In this document: positions 1 through 6,943 of the stretch, piece after piece
How positions within the stretch are numbered: position 1 is the stretch's first letter
How the letters are laid out: every line of letters begins with the position of its first letter
Assembly (NCBI GenBank): GCA_021734595.1
Contig: JAIPIO010000146.1
Location: forward strand, 1 to 10,139
Source: Kiritimatiellales bacterium
GTDB taxonomy: Bacteria > Verrucomicrobiota > Kiritimatiellia > Kiritimatiellales > Pontiellaceae
Reading direction: 5' to 3'
Length of the DNA: 10,139 nt
Translations under genes and position numbers: made by a program
The notes under the pieces: model-generated
Databases searched by the model: none
What the model saw: the letters and a program-made list of their open reading frames with translations, nothing else
Told to the model about the DNA's origin: nothing

Positions 1-1101
1 TACCATGGGCCATGCGCAGGACGTCTGGGGCGTGCGGAATGCCAGGTGGAAGGGGGTGTTGTGTGCTGTTGTATGAACCTCTCCGTCGATGCTGCCGAGG
101 GCAAAATCGGGCGCGAGGTAATTTTGTCGACGAAACCGGTGTGTTTGTGTGCGCGTGGTTCGCGGGAGTTTCAATTCTCTCACGTGTGATAGCAGGTCAT
201 CCGGCCCGATAGGAACGCCGAGCCAGATGTGACAGCCGTCCGTCGGTTCCGGAGTGCCGAGAACAAAATGATAGATTGTGTCCATGAGCGTGTGCCCGCG
301 GAGGCGGTATGCGCCGCGGCTTTGGGGTCCCGTGACCATGCCGATACCGGCGTGGTAATTACTGACGGACTCGGCAATCAGGTGACGTATAACCGTCCTG
401 ATCTCGGCGTGCAGTTCAGGCGAGGCCGGGCAGGCCAGCATGACCGCCAGCGCTTCGAGCTGCACGCCAGTGTAGGCCGGTGAATTGTATTCCGGCAGGA
501 AGCCCGTGCGGTTGACGAAGTTGCGCCACTCTTCCCATTCCCAACCGGCGACAGCGCGTGCCCGCGGCCAATCCAGCGCGTCCGCGATACACAGCCGGGC
601 TGCCTGGTTGAGCAGCACAATATTGGTGTATGCGATGGTGCAGCGATGAGCATTCGCTGCATCGAAGGCCAAGCGCAGGCATTTTTGCAGACGTTCGTGC
701 AAGTCTGCCGGCATGCGGCTGGATGCATGGCGGTGGACATACCAAAGATGGGGGATAATGAAGGAGAGGGCATTGGGGTCGAGCGCCATGGGCCACTCGG
801 AGTGCCATTTAAAATTGCCGTAGGTGAGACTGTCGGTATCAAGGTCCTGATGATCGAGTACGTAGGCCAAAGATTTCCAGGCAAGTTCGTCGTGTCCGGT
901 CATGGCCCAGGCGGTCATGGCGGAAGCGGTGGAGCGCACGTCAACGCCGGCCGCGCGTGAATGCATGCTTTTCTCGCTGCCTCTCCATGGCCGGACGCGC
1001 AGCAGGCCCGTGTCCGGGTCGATACGGTTAAGGAAGGCCTCCGCATGGTGCGCAAAGATCTGTTGCCGCAGTTCTTCGAAATCACTGGTGGCAGGGCACA
1101 T
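1..1101 (-). CDS. Predicted alpha/alpha-barrel protein, function unknown (3' end beyond window)
   Basis: The reading frame is open for 367 codons from the ATG at 1101 to the left edge with no stop, so the C-terminus is missing. The start is well supported: GAGGAG lies 9 bases upstream, inside the last codons of the preceding hydrolase gene, and the two genes are only 6 bases apart, which implies translational coupling. There is no signal peptide, so the product is probably cytoplasmic. The protein is mostly helical and rich in Trp and His. Motifs seen in order include SRAAGVDVRSTASAM, WPMALDPNA, YTNIVLLNQAARL, EYNSPAYTGVQLEAL and TGPQSRGAYR. From memory, an EYNSPTYxGV block followed by GPxSRxY marks uncharacterised helical-toroid proteins distantly like heparinase/lyase folds; I could not check this. 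Coupling to a secreted hydrolase suggests it acts on imported oligosaccharide. That role is inference, and no catalytic residues can be assigned with confidence. Confidence 0.85.
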   Translation of the reverse strand, partial: MCPATSDFEELRQQIFAHHAEAFLNRIDPDTGLLRVRPWRGSEKSMHSRAAGVDVRSTASAMTAWAMTGHDELAWKSLAYVLDHQDLDTDSLTYGNFKWHSEWPMALDPNALSFIIPHLWYVHRHASSRMPADLHERLQKCLRLAFDAANAHRCTIAYTNIVLLNQAARLCIADALDWPRARAVAGWEWEEWRNFVNRTGFLPEYNSPAYTGVQLEALAVMLACPASPELHAEIRTVIRHLIAESVSNYHAGIGMVTGPQSRGAYRLRGHTLMDTIYHFVLGTPEPTDGCHIWLGVPIGPDDLLSHVRELKLPRTTRTQTHRFRRQNYLAPDFALGSIDGEVHTTAHNTPFHLAFRTPQTSCAWPMV

Positions 1102-1107
1102 GACAAT

Positions 1108-3603
1108 TTACTCCTCGTTTGACGGTGTGTTGTATGTGGGGATGGGCGGAATTGTATCGGGTACTTCGGCTTGTGCGTCAAGCCGGGCATTCACGAACGA
1201 TGATGTTCCCGCTGCCAGCATCGCAACTTGACCTGGACCAACCGGGAAATCGACGCTTCCGTGTTTGCTGACATTGAGTTTTTTACCCGACAACAGTTCG
1301 GCGACGGAATCGACCGTTGTCAATGCCGGTCCGGCGAGGGTTACGGCACCCCCGGTGTTTTCATGATTGACGATCCAAACCATGCGATTGCCGGCATCAT
1401 CAAGGCGTGTAAGGATTTCAAGTTGGGGTGCGGGTGTTCCATTGAGCGTCGCCTCGAGGGGGCGCTCGACGTCGGCTTTTTCGACAATGCGCGTGATCCA
1501 TGCGCGTGGGCCGGAGCGTTCGGCGGCGGTTGTGGCATCATTTATTTCGAACGGCCATATGGGCTCGCCGAACTGCCGCATGTCATAGACTGGAAAGAGG
1601 CAGGCATGGTCGTGTCCCGGGCGGAAACCCAGCCAAAGCGTGCGGTCGGTTTCCACGGCGACCGGTTCCGTGTTGTAGCTGGCGACTACCTTGGCGTCCT
1701 TCTTTGCTTCGCCGGTGAAGATGTCGTGGAACGTACGATAGTCATCCGGCGTCCAGCTGTCGTTCTTTTGTGCCGTGATCCGTTGGGGCATGCGCGGGTC
1801 CCACACGTTCTGCGGCAAACCGGCCGCGCTTTTTTCCGGCAACTCTCTACGCAGGGTCGCAAGTTCGTCATCGGTGAGCTGGGCGGGGGTGACCTGCTCC
1901 CCCCGCGCCCGGAACTTGCTGCGGTCGGTATCTCCCTCCCACGAGGCAGGTGTCTGGTGTTTTGAGGCGAATTGCCGGGCCCAGGTCATTTCGTCCATGG
2001 AGTTGTAGGACGGCATGAAAACTCCCTTGTACTTGTGGCGTGGGCGAATTCCGAAATGCGTGTACAGAAAATCCGTCGGCCGGCCGGTGGCGGTATCGAA
2101 TAGAAAGGAATCCGCGGTGGCCATCACGAAACCGCCGGCGTCGATGAAGGCGGCGACACGATTGTTGACTTGCGGGCTCTGCCAGGAGGAGCTGAGCACC
2201 AGCAGTACTTCATAGTCACTTAGAATGTCGGGTTCCTGTTCGAGTTGATTGTCAGCAATGATTTCGAAGGGGATGTGGGCTTCGGCAAGCGCCTGGCAGG
2301 CCCAGCCGAAATCCAGTTTTGGGTATTCGAAACCGCGGTACATGTTACCAGTGTTGCGCGGGTAAAGCACGGCGACAGAGGGAGCGGGGACAGTGGCGTT
2401 GCGCAGGAAATCCCAATGAACCCGGTAGATGTGATGCCAGCGTGCTATTGCGTCGCGGGCCTCCGGCTTGGCGCGCCAGTCTTCACCGTAGATCCACATG
2501 AGCAGTCCGTGAGTGTTCTGCCCCATGATTCGAGCCAGGGCCCGTGCCGCGGGTCGCGGTTCATTGGCGCGCTGCGGCTCGGGGCTGAACCAACTCCAGC
2601 CGAGGACCGGTAGGCCGTACCGTCGGGAAAGCTGGTTTGTGAAGGCCAGGTGGATGTTGACGCCCGGGTAATCCCATTGGCAATCCTCGACAGTGAGCAC
2701 GCGGTTCAGACGGGCCTGCCAGTACAGATCGAGACCGTGTTTCGAACTTGCCCCGGGCCACTTGGCATTGGCGTGCGAGAACGTGAAAAACTCGACCGGT
2801 CGATCAAGGCCCTTGGCAATGTGTTCTCCACCTTGTTGGAAAAAGAGATGGGTGTAATACCCGTGAAAGTCAATCCAGTACTTCCATGCGCCCGGATGGA
2901 TGTAGCGTTCGTCCCAGGAAGGGATGAGTACCTCATTCCAAGTGGCATGGTTCGACAGCGTGACCCGGTTGTAGGTCAGGCCGTCGTTGTTCGTGTCCTT
3001 TGCGGGTGTTTCATCTTGAAAAATGACGGTTTTAAGCCAAGCGCGGTATCTTGGTACAGCGTCGTACCCGTATTCGATGTCGCGACGCGAGTACAGCCCG
3101 GTTTCGTCCCAACTCGAGAGCACAATGGTATCCCCGACACGGAACAGCTTATCGGGACCGTACTGGCGTGCGAAGTTCAGTTCGGCATTGAAAAATCTCT
3201 CCGCGTTGGACGTGCTGTGAATCGATTTTCTGTAGGGATGTACCCGCTTGGCCGTAACCACTGGTTTTCCGTCGGCCCCGATTACCAAGTCCCCTCTGCC
3301 CGTGAAACGGGCCTGTCGCAACAGCCCGAAGCCGCCTTCAGCGAGAAACAGATCCGCCGCGTATGTTGGGTCCGCATCGATTTTGTAGATTCCGTTGAAT
3401 CCCATGGCGAGGAAGTCTTGGAAAATGGCCTGCCGGTCATTGGCGAGATCTGCCGCAGGCCATTTTCCCGGCCACTGATAATGAAGGACCGGAGCCTGAT
3501 CGAGTTCACGCCATGCAGGCATGAGTGACGGGCCCGGGGCGGGAACCTGAGCGAACAGTGGAGGAGCGGCGAGCAGTGAAAGAAAAGAGATGTACCGTTG
3601 CAT
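1108..3603 (-). CDS. Secreted GH42-like glycoside hydrolase candidate
   Basis: The product is 831 residues. I chose the ATG at 3603 because AAGGA lies 6 bases upstream and because it opens a clean signal peptide (MQRYISFLSLLAAPPLFA, cleavage before QVPAPG). An in-frame ATG at 3636 would put 11 polar residues ahead of it. Residues 30-400 look like a clan-A TIM barrel. SSWDETG (W165, D166, E167) followed by RYRAWLK resembles the acid/base region of GH42-type enzymes, and E306 in VEDCQWD is a possible nucleophile. GLPVLGWSWFSPE and HGLLMWIYGEDW are further barrel-strand blocks. Residues 408-520 (SVAVLYPRNTG, then YEVLLVLSSSWQSP) fit the glutamine-amidotransferase-like trimerisation domain of GH42. 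Residues 730-800 look like a C-terminal beta-sandwich. The middle, about 525-640, is unusually long and unassigned. A distant GH42-like enzyme is likely; substrate and catalytic residues are inference. Confidence 0.82.
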   Translation of the reverse strand: MQRYISFLSLLAAPPLFAQVPAPGPSLMPAWRELDQAPVLHYQWPGKWPAADLANDRQAIFQDFLAMGFNGIYKIDADPTYAADLFLAEGGFGLLRQARFTGRGDLVIGADGKPVVTAKRVHPYRKSIHSTSNAERFFNAELNFARQYGPDKLFRVGDTIVLSSWDETGLYSRRDIEYGYDAVPRYRAWLKTVIFQDETPAKDTNNDGLTYNRVTLSNHATWNEVLIPSWDERYIHPGAWKYWIDFHGYYTHLFFQQGGEHIAKGLDRPVEFFTFSHANAKWPGASSKHGLDLYWQARLNRVLTVEDCQWDYPGVNIHLAFTNQLSRRYGLPVLGWSWFSPEPQRANEPRPAARALARIMGQNTHGLLMWIYGEDWRAKPEARDAIARWHHIYRVHWDFLRNATVPAPSVAVLYPRNTGNMYRGFEYPKLDFGWACQALAEAHIPFEIIADNQLEQEPDILSDYEVLLVLSSSWQSPQVNNRVAAFIDAGGFVMATADSFLFDTATGRPTDFLYTHFGIRPRHKYKGVFMPSYNSMDEMTWARQFASKHQTPASWEGDTDRSKFRARGEQVTPAQLTDDELATLRRELPEKSAAGLPQNVWDPRMPQRITAQKNDSWTPDDYRTFHDIFTGEAKKDAKVVASYNTEPVAVETDRTLWLGFRPGHDHACLFPVYDMRQFGEPIWPFEINDATTAAERSGPRAWITRIVEKADVERPLEATLNGTPAPQLEILTRLDDAGNRMVWIVNHENTGGAVTLAGPALTTVDSVAELLSGKKLNVSKHGSVDFPVGPGQVAMLAAGTSSFVNARLDAQAEVPDTIPPIPTYNTPSNEE

Positions 3604-3837
3604 GGGGTGTCCTTGGTTCAATGCGCGGAAATGCATCCAATTGGTTGGTAATCAGATTGGAAACGATAGTGTCAACTGGTAAGCAAGATAGCACGGGGAG
3701 TTGTCTAATGCACGGAAAACCGATGTTTATGCATCCGGGGAAAGCGGTCTTCCGCGGAATCCAACCTGATCGGTTGCCTTAATCCGTGATTCAGGGGTTG
3801 ATTCACCTCAAAGGCTCAAGACACGAAGAACTACAGA
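3604..3837 (-). promoter_or_regulatory. Intergenic gap with possible promoter element for the hydrolase gene
   Basis: These 234 bases hold no convincing gene. On the minus strand a consensus TTGACA lies at 3670-3675, preceded by CCAG. No good -10 box follows at 16-18 bases (the sequence there reads GATTACC), so a promoter is only possible. The same stretch, GTCAACTGG at 3671-3679 on the plus strand, matches one half of the palindrome upstream of the GntR-type regulator at 8205-8225. An imperfect hairpin (7 of 8 pairs, 3786-3806) lies just past the end of the beta-helix gene but has no following T-run, so it is weak as a terminator. Either a second promoter or read-through from upstream could drive the hydrolase gene. 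Confidence 0.3.
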
Positions 3838-5244
3838 CTATTCCGTTTGAATCATGTGTTTCGGGCGCTTGATGAAATGATCGATCATGACGGTCTTTTC
3901 GATTGTATACTCATCGTCGTCCTTAAACTTGTCTTGCACGACAACACAGTTATTGATTTCGAATCCCGAGCCGTCTTCACAATCGATGTTCCGAGGATCC
4001 GAAACCACGCGAAAGCGGCAATTGTTGAATTGCAGCCAGCTTGGATTCGGGCCCGTGACCCGTGCAACGTTTCCCGTGATAAAAGAATCTTCAATTACCA
4101 CATGGGCACCGTTTTTCACCACAAACATTGGTTGCCGGCGATCCGAATTCTCGCCGAAGAGTCCTTGGCAGGTAACGATCATTGACGAAATATTGATGTG
4201 CGTTTCGGCCCCTTCCGCAAGCAGCATCTGTGTTCGTTTGCCTTCGAACATTTCGGCTTCCACGCGCACCCCTCTGAAGTTGAAGGTGCCGTTGTTGATG
4301 CCCTGGGCCCCTATGCGGATTGCGACTTCCCCGCCTGAGCCACCTAAGTTTGAGCATGTTACGAAGCCGCCTCGTTTGAAATACATGCCTGTGTTGCAGA
4401 ACAGGAAATTCGGACGGATAAAATGGTAGACCATATTTTGCGGAGAATGCGTTATGAAACCGGTCTTGCAATTTCGAAATCCCAGATCGACGAAGGTCAT
4501 GTCGGATGTGCAAATGTAGGATGCGTCCCCCAGAGACATGCCGGTATTTGCATCGGTCAAATACAATCGCTCGAAGCGATTATCCCCCGTAGCACTTTGT
4601 CCGAAGCGTCGCAGGTAGTCGCGTCTGATGTCAGTGGTCTGTTCGTCCGTTTCAAGTTGTTTTATGTAATGAGGGCCATCAATTGAATTAAGGCGTATCA
4701 GTGTTCCGCACCGACCTTTTCCGTCCAAGCGAAGATCGTACATTTCCAATCCTGTTACGCCCCATGCTTCTATCATATCTTGGTTTTCTTCCCCGTCCCA
4801 AAACAGCACCGTGCTGCCGATTTTTGCGCCACCGGTCCCCTTGATTACCAACCCTATGTGACGCCGGTCCAGTTTCAGTGTTTTGGTTATCCTGTACTTG
4901 CCCGCGGGGATGACAACCGTTCTTGGTGCGTGCATATTCGGGGGGTTGCCACGTTTCCATTCGTCGGCCTTGCAGGCTTGGTCGAACGCGCGTTGCAGAG
5001 CATCGGAGTCATCGGTCTTCCCATCTCCAACGGCACCGGTATCTTGGGCGTGAATGAACAACGGTCTTTTTTGCTGACCCGCATCTCCGGTTTCGAGTGC
5101 GCTTTTTTCTGCTTTGAGCGATGTTGTGGCGGGGGCAGCGACGGGCTGCTCATTATCCGCCGCGGCGGTAACACACAGCGGCACCATGAGCGTCACCGAT
5201 GCTATCCATAAAATGCTTGCGACTGTTGTTGTGGTGTTAGTCAT
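3838..5244 (-). CDS. Secreted right-handed beta-helix protein, pectate lyase 3 superfamily
   Basis: The product is 468 residues. GAAGGA lies 6 bases before the ATG. Residues 1-28 form a signal peptide (hydrophobic about 8-27, cleavage near VTAAAD). Its n-region, MTNTTTT, is odd in having no positive charge, and the Cys at 24 lacks a proper lipobox. A polar linker follows to about residue 60. Residues 69-90 carry the family hallmark TGAVGDGKTDDSDALQRAFD, then VVIPAGKYRITKTLKL at 110-125, as in Pectate_lyase_3 proteins (exported polysaccharide lyases and GH28/GH55-like hydrolases). From 130 to 440 there are repeated beta-coil turns with Asn and Cys at turn-like spacing, such as FVDLGFRNCKTGF, LQFNNCRF and FEINNCVV. 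The mature protein has about ten Cys. It should act outside the cytoplasmic membrane. The catalytic type and substrate cannot be read: lyase, hydrolase or a binding protein are all possible. Confidence 0.88.
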   Translation of the reverse strand: MTNTTTTVASILWIASVTLMVPLCVTAAADNEQPVAAPATTSLKAEKSALETGDAGQQKRPLFIHAQDTGAVGDGKTDDSDALQRAFDQACKADEWKRGNPPNMHAPRTVVIPAGKYRITKTLKLDRRHIGLVIKGTGGAKIGSTVLFWDGEENQDMIEAWGVTGLEMYDLRLDGKGRCGTLIRLNSIDGPHYIKQLETDEQTTDIRRDYLRRFGQSATGDNRFERLYLTDANTGMSLGDASYICTSDMTFVDLGFRNCKTGFITHSPQNMVYHFIRPNFLFCNTGMYFKRGGFVTCSNLGGSGGEVAIRIGAQGINNGTFNFRGVRVEAEMFEGKRTQMLLAEGAETHINISSMIVTCQGLFGENSDRRQPMFVVKNGAHVVIEDSFITGNVARVTGPNPSWLQFNNCRFRVVSDPRNIDCEDGSGFEINNCVVVQDKFKDDDEYTIEKTVMIDHFIKRPKHMIQTE

Positions 5245-5295
5245 GCTGAGTCCTTCTCGGTTTTGATTGACGAGGGTCTGAGGGGGCGCGATCGA

Positions 5296-5955
5296 TTAGT
5301 CCGGAAACCAGAAATAGGTACCGTTTCCCGGGGCGTCAACAGCCAGTTCCATGGCTTTTTCGGCTTTAATGGTTTCGACGTGTCCGTCCGCGAATCCCCA
5401 ATTTCCCATCCCATCGTGATGCGCGAAATCAGGTCCTATGGGGCCGTTGACTTGGCTTCGGTGCATGAAAAAATAGTATCGGGTTGTATCGAGGTCGTAG
5501 GACACATCGGAAAACATGCCCGAGGCGCTTGGCTTCACCATTTCATGGATGTACTGCCTGCCGAAGTAATAGTTGTAGCCGATCCAGTCATTGGCCAGTT
5601 GACTTTTGTTCAGCGGACAGAAGTGCCATTTTTCGTTCGCCGACTGAGTTCCCGCATACCACGTGGATCCAGGTCCGTACTTGGACCCCATGTAAGGTGC
5701 CAGGTGGACATACCAGAAGCCAAGCCATTTATCTCCATCGGTCTGTGAAAAGAAAAACGGAAACTGGCCGTTGCTGTCATTGACCAGCCCGGTCATTCCC
5801 ACCAGCATCTGTTTCTGGCGGCTGATGCAGGCTACTCGTCGGGCGGACTGCCGCGCGCCTTCCAGGGCCGGTAGAAGCAGAGACGCCAATATGGCGATAA
5901 TGGCAACCACCACCAGGAGCTCGATCAATGTAAATTCTGATAGCTTGCGAGGCAT
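5296..5955 (-). CDS. Prepilin-like protein with N-terminal methylation motif and H-X9-DG motif
   Basis: The product is 219 residues; AAGG lies 9 bases before the ATG. Residues 8-31 (FTLIELLVVVAIIAILASLL) are a type IV pilin/type II secretion pseudopilin head with a short basic leader MPRKLSE. The conserved Glu is at mature position 5 (residue 12). The residue before the cleavage site is Glu7 instead of the usual Gly, which may affect processing. The globular part carries H180 and D190-G191, nine residues apart: the H-X9-DG signature of a large family amplified in Planctomycetota, Verrucomicrobiota and Lentisphaerota. Its function is unknown. Proteins of this type are usually membrane-anchored with the C-terminal domain outside. 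The gene is 26 bases after the PEP-CTERM gene and 51 bases before the beta-helix gene, so it is probably co-transcribed with both and may help secrete or display the enzymes. Confidence 0.95.
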   Translation of the reverse strand: MPRKLSEFTLIELLVVVAIIAILASLLLPALEGARQSARRVACISRQKQMLVGMTGLVNDSNGQFPFFFSQTDGDKWLGFWYVHLAPYMGSKYGPGSTWYAGTQSANEKWHFCPLNKSQLANDWIGYNYYFGRQYIHEMVKPSASGMFSDVSYDLDTTRYYFFMHRSQVNGPIGPDFAHHDGMGNWGFADGHVETIKAEKAMELAVDAPGNGTYFWFPD

Positions 5956-5981
5956 AAGGGGGACCTTGTTGGCGTGGGTTC

Positions 5982-6797
5982 TTAGGTCCGGCGACGGCGC
6001 GAGATAAGACCTGCCAGGCCCATGACGACAAGCATCACTGTGTTGGGTTCTGGTACGGCGTCCACGTAAGTCAGATCTCCCACGTTGCCGAAAAAGCGCA
6101 ACTTGGCAAGACTTTCTCCTGCGGGAAGGTCCCCGTAGAGATCCAGATCAGACGCCGTCACGCCGTCAATTGTCAGGTCGTACACACTTTCTCCAATGAC
6201 ATAGTCCATTTCCAGCTTGAACCATTCTCCAGGGGTGTAGTTCAATCCTGTATTCGGAGTGGTGCTGTATGAGTTTTCAATCGTGCCGTCGTGGAGAAAT
6301 GACACCCAGGTCATCAGCGTATTGTTGTCCGTCAGAAACCCTGTGTATGGATTTTGGGTTCCATCATCCGCCGTGACATTCATCATCCATTCGAAGTGTA
6401 ACTGGTCGCCGGTTGTTGACTGGGTTGCGGCAAAATTTCCTTCAACCGTGTTTGTGGTGCCGGGATAGCGCACAAAACGGAGGTAATTATCGCCTTGCGC
6501 GTATGGGTAGGCGCCGGGATCCGGCGAGGTGGTTGAATCGGTAACCTGGACTGCTGTGCGAGCGTTGTAGAAATCTTCTTTCACATACCAGCTTCCGATT
6601 GTGGCGACTGGATCATAATCGCCGGATGTATCTTCGAAAGCAGTGTGGCTGACACTTGAGCCGAGTGATTCAAAATTATCGTAGAAGATCGCAGTGTCCG
6701 TGGTTACGTTTTGTACGAGTACGGCCTGAGTGGGTGCTGTTATTCCCAGAACCAGGGCCACGACGATAACTGCTGACTGTAATGAGGACGATGTCAT
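5982..6797 (-). CDS. Secreted PEP-CTERM sorting domain protein, beta-sandwich
   Basis: The product is 271 residues. I chose the ATG at 6797: AGGAG lies 9 bases upstream, and the frame then opens with a signal peptide (MTSSSLQSAVIVVALVLGITAPTQA, cleavage near residue 25). A TTG start at 6857 would add 20 charged residues and is unlikely. The C-terminus shows the PEP-CTERM signal: VPEP at 248-251, hydrophobic NTVMLVVMGLAGLI, then SRRRRT. Such proteins are exported and processed by an exosortase (not present here) for surface or extracellular-matrix display. Residues 35-245 are Thr, Asp and aromatic rich and look like a concanavalin/LamG-type beta-sandwich (FYDNFESLG, WYVKEDFYNA, YLRFVRYPG, GEWFKLEMDYVIGESVYDL, IDGV). 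It probably binds glycan, though no binding residues can be named. It is the first structural gene after the regulator. Confidence 0.92.
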   Translation of the reverse strand: MTSSSLQSAVIVVALVLGITAPTQAVLVQNVTTDTAIFYDNFESLGSSVSHTAFEDTSGDYDPVATIGSWYVKEDFYNARTAVQVTDSTTSPDPGAYPYAQGDNYLRFVRYPGTTNTVEGNFAATQSTTGDQLHFEWMMNVTADDGTQNPYTGFLTDNNTLMTWVSFLHDGTIENSYSTTPNTGLNYTPGEWFKLEMDYVIGESVYDLTIDGVTASDLDLYGDLPAGESLAKLRFFGNVGDLTYVDAVPEPNTVMLVVMGLAGLISRRRRT

Positions 6798-6832
6798 GCT
6801 TTCTTTCTCCTTTGTGGGCTTACCTCTATGTG

Positions 6833-6854
6833 TTTCGAACGGTCTTTTTCGAAC
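6833..6854. repeat. Two copies of TTTCGAAC, 14 bases apart, in a 5' leader
   Basis: TTTCGAAC occurs at 6833-6840 and again at 6847-6854, each containing the palindrome TTCGAA. The pair lies 36-57 bases upstream of the PEP-CTERM gene start, downstream of its possible promoter. It could be a tandem protein-binding site, or a 6-bp hairpin in the leader RNA. It could also be chance. Confidence 0.35.
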
Positions 6855-6881
6855 CAACTCTTGTGTCTTCCAGATGATCTT

Positions 6882-6911
6882 TTTATACTCAGGGATCCAG
6901 GCGCTTTTCTA
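6882..6911 (-). promoter_or_regulatory. Possible promoter for the PEP-CTERM and downstream genes
   Basis: On the minus strand TATAAA (6882-6887) lies 18 bases after TAGAAA (6906-6911), which matches TTGACA at four of six positions. Transcription would begin near 6875 and leave a leader of about 78 bases. The -10 is good and the -35 is weak. The gap of 146 bases from the regulator stop makes a separate promoter plausible, but read-through from the regulator promoter is equally possible. Confidence 0.35.
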
Positions 6912-6915
6912 CCAT
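6889..6915 (-). CDS. Possible 8-residue leader peptide MVEKRLDP
   Basis: A near-perfect Shine-Dalgarno sequence, AAGGAGG (6924-6930), sits 8 bases before an ATG at 6915 that opens a frame of eight codons and a TGA. It lies 28 bases after the stop of the GntR-type regulator and ahead of the PEP-CTERM gene. It is the strongest ribosome site in the cluster, yet it serves no long gene. It may be a leader peptide, a relic of a lost gene start, or chance. If transcription begins at the possible promoter overlapping its end (6882-6911), this frame would only be on the regulator's own transcript. Confidence 0.3.
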   Translation of the reverse strand: MVEKRLDP

Positions 6916-6943
6916 TTCGGCAACCTCCTTATCAAATGCTCGA

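Noticed and set aside
378..884. Minus-strand frame of 168 codons
   Set aside because: It lies in another frame of the 1-1101 gene, which is open throughout, has a good ribosome site and a coherent protein; the 168-codon frame reads as low-complexity Arg, Pro and Ser.
1228..1965. Plus-strand open frame of 245 codons opposite the end of the hydrolase gene
   Set aside because: Antisense shadow with no family features and no ribosome site worth noting.
2650..3528. Long plus-strand open frame (292 codons) opposite the GH42-like gene
   Set aside because: It is antisense to a protein with clear domains and a signal peptide, shows no recognisable motif, and is explained by the codon bias of the real gene.
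3786..3806. Imperfect hairpin after the beta-helix gene as a terminator
   Set aside because: One mismatch in eight pairs and no T-run on the transcribed side; not enough to call.
5594..5603. Exact copy of the operator half GCCAGTTGAC inside the prepilin gene
   Set aside because: The bases encode ordinary residues in a conserved-looking protein and the second half of the palindrome is absent.
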